Below, one piece after another: positions 18,596 through 28,259 of a DNA stretch of 64,000 nt. The stretch is from Hyphomicrobiales bacterium (GTDB lineage Bacteria; Pseudomonadota; Alphaproteobacteria; Rhizobiales; JAJFHR01). The stretch lies in assembly GCA_021775475.1 (NCBI GenBank), contig JAJFHS010000041.1:1-64000 (forward strand), in the 5' to 3' direction. The translations under genes and the position numbers were made by a program. The notes under the pieces were generated by a model. It saw nothing but the letters and a program-made list of their open reading frames with translations, ran no database searches and had not been told where the DNA came from. How positions within the stretch are numbered: the stretch's first letter is position 1; each line of letters starts with the position of its first letter.

Positions 18596-19462
18596 CTATA
18601 TAGGCTGTTTGAGCGGATCAACAACCCGGGCAAAGGCCAGAACGTTCACGACCTCGGCACCACCGCGCAACAAGGCTTTGCTACACGCTTCGATGGTTGC
18701 CCCGGTGGTGATGACATCATCAATGAGCAGGATGCGCTTGCCGCTAACGCGCTCAAAGGCGCTTTCGTTTATGGCAAAAGCACCGGAAACATTGCGCCGT
18801 CTCTGGCTCGCATTGAGGCCGACCTGGGACTTGGTTTTGCGCACCCTGTCAAGCAGCTGCGGCTCATAATCCAGCCCGGTGGTGCGGGCAATTTCAATTG
18901 CCAGAACAGCCGCCTGATTATAGCGCCGCAACCACAATCGGGAGCGATAAAGTGGCACCGGCACAATGATATCGCAACCCTTAAACAAATCACGCCCGGA
19001 TCGTTTCATCATGGAGCCAAGCAAGGGAGCTGCGTCTAGCCCGTCTTTGTATTTGAACCTGTGCACCAGAGTACGCGCCACATCATCATAGCGCACAACA
19101 GCACGCGCACGGGTATAACTTGGCGGATAGGCCAGAGCTGCGGCACTGACGATGCCTGCACCGGGATCATAGTCAAACGGTAACCCCAACCGGTCACACA
19201 ACGGCGCTTCAATAAATCCCAATTCACACCAGCACGCAGCACAAAGTCCCAGATCAGCCAGGCGGGTGCGACAGCTTATGCATTGTGGTGGCAACACCAG
19301 ATTGACTGACTTTTGCCAGACTTGCGCTAAAAAGCGTTGCAGATTGCCAAATGCAGGCGGATTGGAGTACATGAGTTGAAGGCTAGCGCAATTGCGCCCG
19401 AGATCAATCATTTTAAATAGAAAATTCCATGGTGTTTTGACCTGTGTGCGCATTCGCGTCAT
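18596..19462 (-). CDS. ComF family protein (phosphoribosyltransferase-like)
   Basis: Homologue of ComF/GntX proteins, associated with DNA uptake and use of external DNA. An N-terminal four-cysteine zinc ribbon (CISC, then CAAC in LGLCAACWCELGF) precedes a phosphoribosyltransferase-type domain with the PRPP loop ILLIDDVITTGAT near residue 235. At 288 residues the longest reading has about 50 extra N-terminal residues before the zinc ribbon; the in-frame ATG beginning MYSNPPAFGNLQRF is a plausible alternative start. Divergent from the NDUFAF5-like gene. Confidence 0.9.
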   Translation of the reverse strand: MTRMRTQVKTPWNFLFKMIDLGRNCASLQLMYSNPPAFGNLQRFLAQVWQKSVNLVLPPQCISCRTRLADLGLCAACWCELGFIEAPLCDRLGLPFDYDPGAGIVSAAALAYPPSYTRARAVVRYDDVARTLVHRFKYKDGLDAAPLLGSMMKRSGRDLFKGCDIIVPVPLYRSRLWLRRYNQAAVLAIEIARTTGLDYEPQLLDRVRKTKSQVGLNASQRRRNVSGAFAINESAFERVSGKRILLIDDVITTGATIEACSKALLRGGAEVVNVLAFARVVDPLKQPI

Positions 19463-19498
19463 AACAACGACTGTAATTTTTAAATCAGGTATCCGATA

Positions 19499-20410
19499 AT
19501 GTCACTTAGACATGTTCCCGTAATTTTTAACCAGCAGCTTTTGTATCACCACCTCAGGCGGGCGGCAAACGCCGACATTTCACAAGATTTTTTGCGCCAG
19601 CGTGTCGCCGAAGACATCGCTTCGCGGTTGAGCCTGATTAAGCGGAAATTTGAATTATGCGCCCTGTTTGGGGATAAATCTGATTGCATGATATCAGCTC
19701 TGGAGAACCTGCCCAATCTTCACAAAATGATAGCCATTAATACTATTGACCCGGTCGGATCGTCCCCAGCCAAACGACATCTTGTCGGCAGCGAAGAACA
19801 CCTGGCCTTGAAGAACGAAAGTATAAATCTGGCGATTTCTCCCCTGACGCTTCAGTTTGTCAATGATCTGCCCGGTGCTCTCATTCAACTCAAACGCAGC
19901 CTCAAACCCGATGGTCTGTTTATTGGTGCCTTTCTGGGCGGGGATAGTCTGGTTGAATTGCGTGATGCGTTGTTGAGTGCGGAAATTGACATTCGCGGCG
20001 GGGCGGCACCGCGTGTTCATGCCCGCGTTGATATTCGCGATCTCGGCACCTTGCTGCAGCGCGCCGGCTTTGCCCTTCCTGTGGTTGACAGCGACAGGAT
20101 CACCGTGACCTATCGCTCCCCTGTGCATCTCATGCATGATTTAAGGGTATTGGGCCTCACCAGCGTTCTTGTCCAGAATAAAGGGCTCGGTCTTAACCGC
20201 CCCATTCTTAAAAGGCTGGAAGAGATTTACCGGGAGCGTTATCCAGCAGCGAACAACCGAATTTGCGCAACTTTCGAGATTATATATCTGACCGGCTGGG
20301 CACCGCACGAAAGCCAGCAAAAGCCGCTCAAGCCGGGTTCAGCAAAAACCCGTCTGGCAGATGTTTTCAAAACCGAGGAAGTTTCGCTATCAGACAACCC
20401 GGTCGAATAA
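19499..20410 (+). CDS. NDUFAF5/BioC-like methyltransferase-fold protein
   Basis: A 303-residue class I methyltransferase-fold protein resembling the alphaproteobacterial homologues of mitochondrial NDUFAF5, a complex I assembly factor. The typical segments ADISQDFLRQRVAEDIASRL, INLAISPLTLQFVNDLPGAL and LKPDGLFIGAFLGGDSL are present. The glycine-rich S-adenosylmethionine motif I is not: the equivalent stretch reads ELCALFGDKSDCM with no GxGxG. It may therefore bind the cofactor weakly or not at all. Divergent from comF, as in related genomes. Whether it acts on complex I here is inference. Confidence 0.82.
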   Translation: MSLRHVPVIFNQQLLYHHLRRAANADISQDFLRQRVAEDIASRLSLIKRKFELCALFGDKSDCMISALENLPNLHKMIAINTIDPVGSSPAKRHLVGSEEHLALKNESINLAISPLTLQFVNDLPGALIQLKRSLKPDGLFIGAFLGGDSLVELRDALLSAEIDIRGGAAPRVHARVDIRDLGTLLQRAGFALPVVDSDRITVTYRSPVHLMHDLRVLGLTSVLVQNKGLGLNRPILKRLEEIYRERYPAANNRICATFEIIYLTGWAPHESQQKPLKPGSAKTRLADVFKTEEVSLSDNPVE

Positions 20411-20413
20411 TGA

Positions 20414-20584
20414 CTAATTTACAGCACTTGCGACAGTAGTGAATAACGCAGCCACATTACCACCGAGAATTGCTCCGCTAATTACGATAGCAATACTAAT
20501 TCCACCAGCGATTAGAGCGTATTCAATCGCCGTTGCTCCGCGCTCGCAGGCGACAAAACAACTTAACAAAGAACCATTTTGCAT
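20414..20584 (-). CDS. Flp family type IVb pilin
   Basis: A 56-residue prepilin of the Flp/Fap class. A short positively charged leader ends in RG, followed by ATAIEYALIAGGISIAIVIS; cleavage after Gly by a TadV/CpaA-type peptidase leaves Ala at +1, Glu at +5 and Tyr at +6, the class hallmark. The ATG at 20584 has GGAG eight bases upstream and is preferred over longer in-frame starts. No tad/cpa secretion genes are nearby, so it would rely on machinery encoded elsewhere. It ends 3 nt after the end of the convergent methyltransferase-like gene. Confidence 0.88.
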   Translation of the reverse strand: MQNGSLLSCFVACERGATAIEYALIAGGISIAIVISGAILGGNVAALFTTVASAVN

Positions 20585-20667
20585 TCTTTTATCTCCAGCT
20601 AATTCAATGCTTTTCATGTTTCTGTTTTTAATCATCACTACGATCCGTTATCCCAAACATTTTACAC

Positions 20668-21066
20668 CTATAACAGGTCTATCAAAGGGGCAATCAGGGG
20701 TAAATCTGCAGCGGGCATGGGGTAATCCCTCAATCTGACCGGCTTTACCCAGATTAATTCCTGGCCTTCAAGTCCCCTTACCAGTCCTTCCCATTTTCGA
20801 CATACGTACAATGGCATTAAAAGGTTAAACTCATCGTAAACATGGCTGGAGAAGGTCAGCGGGGCGAGACAGGCCTCGGTCACATCAATCCCCAGTTCTT
20901 CGCGCAGCTCCCTGATTAAGGTTTCTTCAGGCCGCTCGCCTGGCTCCAGTTTGCCGCCAGGAAATTCCCACAAGCCGCCCATGGATTTGTCAGGTGGCCG
21001 CTGAGCCAGCAATACCCGGCCATCAACATCAACCAATGCGCAGGCAACTACCAGAAGAAGCGTCAT
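20668..21066 (-). CDS. mutT: (deoxy)nucleoside triphosphate pyrophosphohydrolase, MutT-type Nudix
   Basis: Nudix hydrolase predicted to clear 8-oxo-dGTP from the nucleotide pool. The full Nudix box is visible as GGKLEPGERPEETLIRELRE followed by ELGI, matching GX5EX7REUXEEXGU. The opening LLLVVACALVDVDGRVLLAQRP and the WEFPGGK context are typical of MutT. The ATG at 21066 is preferred because homologues start near this Met; an in-frame GTG at 21087 would add seven residues and neither has a clear ribosome binding site. It follows argJ on the minus strand by about 90 nt. Confidence 0.92.
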   Translation of the reverse strand: MTLLLVVACALVDVDGRVLLAQRPPDKSMGGLWEFPGGKLEPGERPEETLIRELREELGIDVTEACLAPLTFSSHVYDEFNLLMPLYVCRKWEGLVRGLEGQELIWVKPVRLRDYPMPAADLPLIAPLIDLL

Positions 21067-21158
21067 AGGTTCAAATTCAACTTTCACTTTAGGGCAATCT
21101 TGTTAAACTTTGCCTAGTCGATTGGGTTAACAAAAGAATAATGCCTGATGCTCGCAAT

Positions 21159-22412
21159 TCAACTGCGATAATCGGCGTTAATATCAATATAGGCATGGGT
21201 TAGATCGCAGGTCCAAACCGTGGCAGACCCTTTGGCAATGCCAACATCGACCTTGATCATGATTTCATCGCCCTTCATATGGCCTTGCGTCACCTGTTCA
21301 TCGTAATCAGGGTGGACATAACCTTTTTCGGTTACTTGCGTATCGCCAATCCAGATGATCAGACTATCGCGGTCGGCAGCTTGCCCTGATTTGCCAACCG
21401 CCATGACAATCCTGCCCCAGTTTGGATCTTCCCCGGCTATGGCAGTTTTCACCAGCGGAGAATCAGCTATGGATTTGGCAATGACTTTTGCTGCCCGGTC
21501 GCTTTCAGCTCCGTTTACGCAGATAGTGACGAATTTAGTTGCACCTTCGCCATCGCGGACAATCTGGTGCGCCAGATCAAGCGTCAGCGCGTCCAGCTGT
21601 TCCTTAAATTGATCGAGCCTTGGATCTTCTTCAGACTGGATATCACTCAAGCCAGTGCCGTGCGCCTGTCCGGTTGCGAACATCAATACGGTATCGCTGG
21701 TGGAGGTATCACTATCAACCGAGATTGAGTTAAAGCTGTGTTCGACGCTTTTGTACAAAAGCGCCTGCAATATATCACCCGGGATGGGGGCATCGGTAAA
21801 AATATATCCCAACATAGTTGCCATATCAGGGGCGATCATACCTGAGCCCTTGGCAAAGCCGTTGATCAACACCGGCAAATCACCAATGAAAGCTGTGGCT
21901 GTGGCAAGTTTGGGAAATGTGTCGGTGGTCATGATCGCCCGGGCAGCTTCGAGCCAATTATCAGGGGTGGCGTTGGCGATTGTGTCTTTGATCACTTTAA
22001 CGATGGCATCAGCATCAAGCGGCTCACCGATGACGCCGGTTGAGCTGGCAAAGATTTCCGTACTTGGACACTCAAGCACATCAGCAACTTTGCCAACCAC
22101 GGTTTCAACCCCCACTATGCCCTGTTGGCCGGTAAAGGCGTTGGCATTACCGGCATTGACGACGACAGCACGTCCCTTGCCGTCAGACACTTGCGCGCGG
22201 CACCAGTCGACTGAGGCGGAAGCTGTTTTTGAGGTGGTAAAAACTCCGGCGACCGCAGTGCTGGCATCGCACACGGCAATCATTACGTCATTGCGGTCCT
22301 TGTATTTGGTGCCGCTGCACCCAACGCCCAACCGAACGCCGGCAATTGCCGGCAATTCGGAGAGTATCTCAGGCGCAAGTGGTGAAATGCTGTTATTTTT
22401 TGATGATTTCAA
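21159..22412 (-). CDS. argJ: bifunctional glutamate N-acetyltransferase / amino-acid N-acetyltransferase ArgJ
   Basis: Transfers the acetyl group of N-acetylornithine to glutamate in the cyclic arginine pathway and may also start the pathway with acetyl-CoA. The precursor cleaves itself at the Ala-Thr bond of KGSGMIAPDMATMLGYIFTD, making Thr the new N-terminal nucleophile. No ATG lies near the conserved opening ISPLAPEILSELPAIAGVRL. A TTG at 22412 gives 417 residues, the normal size, with GGAAAG upstream. That start lies inside the last codons of the parvulin gene, so the two are translationally coupled. Longer in-frame readings would run deep into the parvulin gene and are unlikely. Confidence 0.94.
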   Translation of the reverse strand: MKSSKNNSISPLAPEILSELPAIAGVRLGVGCSGTKYKDRNDVMIAVCDASTAVAGVFTTSKTASASVDWCRAQVSDGKGRAVVVNAGNANAFTGQQGIVGVETVVGKVADVLECPSTEIFASSTGVIGEPLDADAIVKVIKDTIANATPDNWLEAARAIMTTDTFPKLATATAFIGDLPVLINGFAKGSGMIAPDMATMLGYIFTDAPIPGDILQALLYKSVEHSFNSISVDSDTSTSDTVLMFATGQAHGTGLSDIQSEEDPRLDQFKEQLDALTLDLAHQIVRDGEGATKFVTICVNGAESDRAAKVIAKSIADSPLVKTAIAGEDPNWGRIVMAVGKSGQAADRDSLIIWIGDTQVTEKGYVHPDYDEQVTQGHMKGDEIMIKVDVGIAKGSATVWTCDLTHAYIDINADYRS

Positions 22413-23199
22413 TTTTTGCTGCTTTCCGCAAATTTGTAACCGTCTCGATGGCCTGATTGCGCAGCAGAGCCAGACGCATAGACTCGCGAATGTCTTCGAA
22501 CGTGGGTGCGGGTTTTTCGCGCACATCCTCAACCTTGATCACATGCCAGCCAAATCTGGTTTTAACCGGTTTGGATACACCACCAGCTTTGAGAGCAAAA
22601 GCAGCTTCAGCAAATGGTGGGACCATCTGGTCTTTGCCAAAGTATCCCAGATCACCACCATTGACATTGCTGGGACCAATGGATTTTTTCTTTGCCAGTT
22701 CAATAAAATCAGCTCCGCCTTCGAGTTCTTTAGAGATTGCCTTGGCTTCAGCTTCAGTTTTCACCAGAATATGACGGGCGCGAATCTCGCTTTCGGGCTC
22801 AAGCTTGGCCAGCCCCTCCTCGTAGGTCTTTTTGAGCGCTTCATCGGTAATTGAAGCTCCAATTACCTTGGTCAGATAGACCTCCTGCAAAGCTCTGAGG
22901 CGGTAAAAATCCTGTCGCGTTGTGAATTCTTTGGTTTTTTCTAGCTTCAGCTTTTCGGCTGCCTGGGCAATAAGATGGCGGGCAATCATCTGTTCAATCA
23001 GGATTTTATCGCGCTGTTCAGGCGGTACGTTGTTTAATCTTTCTCCCAACTCGGAGGCAAAGTAGTCGAGTTGTGCCCGGGTTATGGCGGTGCCGTTAAC
23101 TTTAGCAACAATTTCATCTTCAGCTGCAAAACCGGTAGCTGGCGCACTTAACAAAGCAACTCCCAGCGCCACACTGGCGCAAAGCGTTTTTATGGACAT
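22393..23199 (-). CDS. periplasmic peptidylprolyl isomerase, parvulin type
   Basis: Folding catalyst for exported proteins, related to PrsA/SurA/PpiD. A signal peptide (about 1-25, LCASVALGVALLSAPATGFA) precedes a SurA-N-like helical segment and a single parvulin domain with EIRARHILVKTEAEAKAI, NGGDLGYFGKDQMVPPFAEA and TRFGWHVIKVEDV. At 268 residues it has one isomerase domain only. It is divergent from secA and overlaps the start of argJ, an arrangement common in Hyphomicrobiales. Confidence 0.93.
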   Translation of the reverse strand: MSIKTLCASVALGVALLSAPATGFAAEDEIVAKVNGTAITRAQLDYFASELGERLNNVPPEQRDKILIEQMIARHLIAQAAEKLKLEKTKEFTTRQDFYRLRALQEVYLTKVIGASITDEALKKTYEEGLAKLEPESEIRARHILVKTEAEAKAISKELEGGADFIELAKKKSIGPSNVNGGDLGYFGKDQMVPPFAEAAFALKAGGVSKPVKTRFGWHVIKVEDVREKPAPTFEDIRESMRLALLRNQAIETVTNLRKAAKIEIIKK

Positions 23200-23594
23200 A
23201 GGCTTTTTTCCTTCTTTTTTAGATCACTCTTATGTCCAAAACGCCCAAAAAAGCGCGTCTAAATCACATGAGATCATCAACATTCAATACTCTATAATAG
23301 CAAAGCAAACCGCTTGCTCCAATAGCTGAAACGACACTGGATGGCAACAGGTCTCGATACAACCACCACAAACATCGCCTATGTGTTGAAAATGAGAATA
23401 GCCAAGCCACATTGACATTAGCCGTAGTGGCGCTTATCTCTCATTTATCACAAACCATAAAGTCTTGTGGGGGCGGGATTTCCGCTTAACCATTAAGATT
23501 AAGATTTTTAAATTGAGTACAGATTGCCTTCCATAAGATTAAGCATTGAAAACGGTCATTGCGCTTTAGAACGGCTTGATAAGGACAAATTTCT
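23200..23594. other. divergent intergenic region upstream of secA and the parvulin gene
   Basis: About 395 bp, A+T-rich near secA with several TTAA-containing words (23485-23510). It must contain both divergent promoters but I cannot pick convincing boxes. The secA start has AGGA nine bases upstream (in GATAAGGACAAATTTCT). No small gene or RNA is visible. Confidence 0.55.
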
Positions 23595-26330
23595 ATGATC
23601 AGTTTTGGTAACCTTGCGTCAAAGCTTTTCGGCTCTTCCAACGACCGGTTGCTGAGTGCCTATTATCCCAAAATTGACGCCATTAATGCGCTTGAGCCTG
23701 AAATAGAGGCCTTGAGCGATGAAGAATTAAGGGCGCGCACAAATGAGTTTCGCCAGGCATATAAAGATGGCAAAAGCCTGGATGACCTGCTGGTTCCGGC
23801 ATTTGCCACTGTTCGCGAAGCCGCCAAACGCACGCTAGGTCAGCGTCACTTCGATGTCCAGCTCATGGGCGGCATGGTTTTGCATGAAGGCAATATTGCC
23901 GAAATGAAGACCGGCGAAGGCAAAACCCTTGTGGCAACGCTGGCAGTTTACCTCAATGCACTATCAGGCAAAGGCGTGCATGTGGTCACCGTCAATGATT
24001 ATCTCGCCTCTCGCGATGCCGAGTGGATGGGGCAGATTTATCGCTTTTTGGGTCTCGAAGTTGGCTGTATCGTCCACGACCTTGACGATGAACAGCGCAA
24101 GGCAGCTTATGGGGCTGACGTCACCTATGGCACCAACAATGAGCTGGGTTTTGATTATCTGCGTGACAATATGAAGTATCAGCGCGATGCCATGGCGCAG
24201 CGCGGGCATAATTTTGCCATCGTTGATGAGGTCGATTCAATTCTGATCGATGAAGCCAGAACACCGCTGATAATTTCCGGGCCGATTGAGGATAAATCAG
24301 ATCTTTATAACCAGATCGATACACTCATCCCTTCTTTGGTTGACGATGATTTTGAAGTTGATGAAAAACAACGCACCGCCAGCCTGACCGAGCAGGGCAA
24401 TGATCACATAGAGAAATTGCTCGAAAAGATCGGCCTGCTGGATGGCCGTTCCTTATATGATGTTGAAAGCGCCACCCTGGTTCATCATGTTAATCAGGCT
24501 TTGCGGGCACATAAGCTGTATGCCCGTGACACCGATTACATTGTCAAAAATGATGAGGTCATCATCATTGACGAGTTTACCGGTCGCATGATGGAAGGCC
24601 GACGTTATTCAGAAGGGTTGCATCAGGCTCTGGAAGCCAGGGAACATGTGACGATCCAGCCTGAAAACCAGACGCTTGCCTCAGTAACCTTCCAGAACTA
24701 CTTCCGTCTCTACGACAAGCTTGCCGGAATGACAGGCACGGCAATTACCGAAGCTGCAGAATTCCATGACATTTACAAGCTCGAAGTTCTCGAAATTCCA
24801 ACCCACATGGATATTCGCCGCGAAGATACCGATGACGAGGTCTATCGCACAGCTACGGAAAAATTCAACGCAGCAATCGATCTGATTAAAGACTGTCACG
24901 AGCGCGGTCAGCCCATATTGGTCGGCACGACTTCAATTGAAAAATCAGAGCTGTTGGCTGAAATGCTTAAACAGCGCAAAGTCGAACACAATGTCCTCAA
25001 TGCGCGCTATCATGAGCAGGAAGCCAAAATTATTTCAAAAGCCGGCTTTCCCGGCACCGTAACCATCGCCACCAACATGGCTGGTCGCGGCACGGATATT
25101 CAGCTTGGCGGTAATCTGGACATGTTGGTTGCCGAGGAAACCGCTGGCCTGGATGATGAAAAAAAGATTGCCGAAATCAAGGAAAGAATAACCGCTGAAG
25201 TTGCGGAACGTAAAGTCAAGGCACTTGAAGCCGGGGGTTTGTGTGTTCTGGGCACCGAACGTCATGAAAGCCGCCGCATCGACAATCAGTTGCGTGGACG
25301 CTCAGGCCGTCAGGGCGATCCGGGACGGTCACATTTCTTCCTCAGTCTCGAAGATGATCTGATGCGTATTTTCGGCACCGATCGCATGGATGGCATGTTG
25401 AAAAAGCTGGGTCTGGAAGAAGGCGAAGCCATTGTTCACCCCTGGATCAACAAGGCTTTAGAAAAAGCCCAGCAAAAAGTTGAAGCGCGCAACTACGACA
25501 TTCGCAAAAACCTGCTCAAATTCGATGATGTGATGAATGACCAACGCACGGTGATTTTTGAACAGCGGCTGGAATTGATGGATGGTGATGAAGTCGCTGA
25601 TACGGTGGTTGATATGCGCCATCAGGTGATCGAGGAAATGGTCAGTGTCCATATCCCTGAGCGCGCTTATGCCGAACAATGGGACGTCACGGGATTAAAA
25701 GAAAAAGTCAAGGAAGTCCTCAATCTCGATTTACCGATTGATGAATGGGCGGAAGAAGAAGGCATTGCCGATCAGGAAATTCGCGAGCGCCTGCTGCAAA
25801 AGACAGATCAGGCAGCGGCTAAAAAGGCGGCTGACATTACGCCTGAAGTTATGCGGGACGTGGAAAAAGCTGTCTTGCTGCAAACCCTTGATCATCTTTG
25901 GCGCGAACATCTGGTGATGCTGGAACATTTCCGGCAGGTGGTAGGCCTGCGCGGTTATGGTCAGCGCGACCCGTTGAACGAATATAAAACCGAAGGCTTC
26001 ACATTATTCGAAAACCTGCTGGTGAAAATGCGCGAAATGGTGACCACACAGCTGTTGCGCATAGAGCTGATGGATGAAGAAGCACCGAGCCTGGACAATG
26101 CAGATTTCTCCGAATTGGAAGCGCAACATTTGAGCCCGCTTACCGAAAATGATGAATTTGATGAAGACAGCGTGCGGCTGGCGGCAAGTTACGGCTCTAC
26201 CGTGCGCAATCCATCGAAGGAAGATTTAAATCCAGCGGACCCTGAAACCTGGGGCAAAATCCCCCGTAATTCCACTTGTCCCTGCGGTTCGGGTAAAAAA
26301 TTCAAACATTGCCACGGGCGTCTTGCCTGA
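23595..26330 (+). CDS. secA: preprotein translocase ATPase SecA
   Basis: Motor ATPase that drives unfolded preproteins through SecYEG. At 911 residues it is full length. Visible landmarks are the Walker A region [40 protein letters not shown] (Walker B, DEAD-like motif), the second nucleotide-binding region with [14 protein letters not shown] and [13 protein letters not shown]-type motif ([20 protein letters not shown]), and the C-terminal zinc finger [14 protein letters not shown] that binds SecB and lipids. Divergent from the periplasmic parvulin, whose transport depends on it. Confidence 0.98.
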   Translation: MISFGNLASKLFGSSNDRLLSAYYPKIDAINALEPEIEALSDEELRARTNEFRQAYKDGKSLDDLLVPAFATVREAAKRTLGQRHFDVQLMGGMVLHEGNIAEMKTGEGKTLVATLAVYLNALSGKGVHVVTVNDYLASRDAEWMGQIYRFLGLEVGCIVHDLDDEQRKAAYGADVTYGTNNELGFDYLRDNMKYQRDAMAQRGHNFAIVDEVDSILIDEARTPLIISGPIEDKSDLYNQIDTLIPSLVDDDFEVDEKQRTASLTEQGNDHIEKLLEKIGLLDGRSLYDVESATLVHHVNQALRAHKLYARDTDYIVKNDEVIIIDEFTGRMMEGRRYSEGLHQALEAREHVTIQPENQTLASVTFQNYFRLYDKLAGMTGTAITEAAEFHDIYKLEVLEIPTHMDIRREDTDDEVYRTATEKFNAAIDLIKDCHERGQPILVGTTSIEKSELLAEMLKQRKVEHNVLNARYHEQEAKIISKAGFPGTVTIATNMAGRGTDIQLGGNLDMLVAEETAGLDDEKKIAEIKERITAEVAERKVKALEAGGLCVLGTERHESRRIDNQLRGRSGRQGDPGRSHFFLSLEDDLMRIFGTDRMDGMLKKLGLEEGEAIVHPWINKALEKAQQKVEARNYDIRKNLLKFDDVMNDQRTVIFEQRLELMDGDEVADTVVDMRHQVIEEMVSVHIPERAYAEQWDVTGLKEKVKEVLNLDLPIDEWAEEEGIADQEIRERLLQKTDQAAAKKAADITPEVMRDVEKAVLLQTLDHLWREHLVMLEHFRQVVGLRGYGQRDPLNEYKTEGFTLFENLLVKMREMVTTQLLRIELMDEEAPSLDNADFSELEAQHLSPLTENDEFDEDSVRLAASYGSTVRNPSKEDLNPADPETWGKIPRNSTCPCGSGKKFKHCHGRLA

Positions 26331-26361
26331 GTTAGGGATTGTAAATTCATAACACTCCCCT

Positions 26362-26383
26362 CCGTCAAGCCCGGGGATGACGG
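26362..26383. repeat. short palindrome related to repeat family C
   Basis: CCGTCA (26362-26367) and TGACGG (26378-26383) flank AGCCCGGGGA. The whole resembles half of the larger element at 50127-50246 (TCAAGCC-GGGGATGACG core). It lies just after the secA stop and may be a remnant copy or weak terminator. Confidence 0.5.
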
Positions 26384-26477
26384 ATTAAGGTGTGTTGGGA
26401 TGAACTTGACGCGCTTTAGATAGGAGCCGTCAAAATTCCCGGTTGGCTTAACCCGCCCATGGGGTATATTTGAGCCT

Positions 26478-28259
26478 ATGACCACCGAACAAATGATTCT
26501 ATTCGCCTTGCTGGCGGGCGTATTTGTCTTTCTTATCTGGGGCCGCTGGCGCTATGATCTTGTAGCGTTTCTAGCGCTCATCATTGCGCTGATTGTTGGA
26601 ATTGTGCCTTCTGATCAGGCCTTTAGCGGGTTTGGACACCCGGCAACCGTCATCGTTGCGCTGGTGTTGATTATCTCTCGCGGGCTGTCAAATTCCGGGG
26701 CGATTGAGCTGATCGCGCGATATCTGATCGATTCAACACGTTCCTTAAGTGCGCATATTTCCGTTATGGCGGGGTTGGCTGCCGGTCTGTCGGCATTGAT
26801 GAATAATGTAGGTGCACTGGCTTTGCTGATGCCGGTGGATATGCAGGCCGCCAGTAAGGCCAAGCGCAGTCCGGCGCTGACATTAATGCCGCTGTCCTTT
26901 GCCTCGATTTTGGGCGGCATGATCACTTTGATTGGCACACCACCAAATATCATTATCGCCGCTTACCGCGAAAAGGCGCTGGGTGAAGCGTATTCCATGT
27001 TTGATTTTGCACCCGTTGGTCTGGCGGTGGCGATGGTGGGGGTTGTTTTCATTGCAACCATTGGCTGGCGCTTGATCCCAACGGCCAGTACAGACCGTGA
27101 CTCGGCCAAGGAGCTGTTTAATCTCGAAGGCTATATTGCCGAAGCCAAGGTTGTCGAGACCAGTTCCATTGTCGGCAAGCGCATCAATGAACTTGATGAA
27201 TTGAGCGGAGAAAATGACATCACCATTATCGGTATGGTGAGAAAAGGCAAAAGGCTGCCCGGTATGGCGCGGCGTCAGGTGTTGCAAAAAAACGATGTGC
27301 TGGTGCTTGAAGCATCGCCGGCAGCGTTAGAAAAATTCATTGGTGCAGCCGGTCTCGAATATGCTGGCGCACATAAACACGCAAGCGGTCTTTTGGGTGG
27401 CGGTAATCTATCATTGGTGGAAGTTGTGGTGCCGGAAGGATCGCGCATTGAAGGGCGGTCATCGCTGTCCGTGCGCCTGTTATATCGCCATGCGGTAACC
27501 TTGCTGGGTGTTTCGCGTCAGGGGCAACGCTTTCGCGACCGGGTGCGGGATCTGAAAATTGAAGCCGGTGACGTGCTTTTGCTCATCGGACCGGTCGAGC
27601 GTATGCCGGAAATCATCAACTGGCTCGGCTGCCTGCCACTGGCAGAACGCGGTCTGCAACTGGTGCAGCGACAAAAAGCACTGCTGGCGGTCGGGCTTTT
27701 CGGCACCGCTGTTGCGCTGGCAAGTTTTGGTTATCTCTATCTGCCGGTGGCCCTGGCGGCAACGGCGGCACTGATGGTTTTGTTTGAGATTGTTCCGCTC
27801 CATCAGGTTTATGATGCGATTGAATGGCCGGTAATTGTTTTGCTTGGCTCGATGATCCCGATTGGCGGGGCCATGGAAACTACCGGGGCAACAGCTCTCA
27901 TCGCCAATGGCATTGTCGAAGTTTCGGCGGGGTATTCTGCGGCAGTTGTCCTGACATTGTTGATTGTGGCCACCATGACCCTGTCTGATCTTTTGAACAA
28001 TACGGCAACTGCCATCATCATGGCACCGATTGCAATTTCCATTGCCAATGGTCTCAACGTCAATCCAGATCCGTTTTTGATGGCGGTAGCCATTGCCGCC
28101 TCGTGCGCATTTCTCACCCCCATTGGTCACAAGAACAACACATTGATCATGGGTCCCGGCGGCTATAAGTTTGGTGACTACTGGCGTATGGGGCTGCCAC
28201 TGGAAATTCTGGTAATTGTCATTTCCGTGCCGATGTTATTATGGGTGTGGCCGCTCTAA
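26478..28259 (+). CDS. SLC13/DASS-type permease with two TrkA-C domains
   Basis: A 593-residue inner-membrane transporter of the divalent anion:sodium symporter group. Membrane helices at about 1-205 and 400-593 flank a cytosolic insert holding two RCK_C/TrkA_C modules (about 215-295, EAKVVETSSIVGKRINEL, and 312-390, VEVVVPEGSRIEGRSSLSV). The motif ITLIGTPPNIIIA is typical of the family. Substrates in the group include sulfate, dicarboxylates and other anions; the RCK_C insert suggests ligand regulation and is common in the sulfate-linked branch. Its stop codon overlaps that of the convergent ZIP gene. Confidence 0.88.
   Translation: MTTEQMILFALLAGVFVFLIWGRWRYDLVAFLALIIALIVGIVPSDQAFSGFGHPATVIVALVLIISRGLSNSGAIELIARYLIDSTRSLSAHISVMAGLAAGLSALMNNVGALALLMPVDMQAASKAKRSPALTLMPLSFASILGGMITLIGTPPNIIIAAYREKALGEAYSMFDFAPVGLAVAMVGVVFIATIGWRLIPTASTDRDSAKELFNLEGYIAEAKVVETSSIVGKRINELDELSGENDITIIGMVRKGKRLPGMARRQVLQKNDVLVLEASPAALEKFIGAAGLEYAGAHKHASGLLGGGNLSLVEVVVPEGSRIEGRSSLSVRLLYRHAVTLLGVSRQGQRFRDRVRDLKIEAGDVLLLIGPVERMPEIINWLGCLPLAERGLQLVQRQKALLAVGLFGTAVALASFGYLYLPVALAATAALMVLFEIVPLHQVYDAIEWPVIVLLGSMIPIGGAMETTGATALIANGIVEVSAGYSAAVVLTLLIVATMTLSDLLNNTATAIIMAPIAISIANGLNVNPDPFLMAVAIAASCAFLTPIGHKNNTLIMGPGGYKFGDYWRMGLPLEILVIVISVPMLLWVWPL

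Noticed and set aside
21655-22854. 399-codon plus-strand frame over argJ and the parvulin gene
   Set aside because: It spans two real genes on the opposite strand and has no domain I recognise.
23480-23515. CtrA binding site upstream of secA
   Set aside because: Several TTAA words are present but none has the required TTAA-N7-TTAA spacing.
27480-28130. 216-codon minus-strand frame over the SLC13 gene
   Set aside because: Antisense to a membrane protein; Asn/Gln/Arg-rich composition is an artefact of reading hydrophobic codons backwards.
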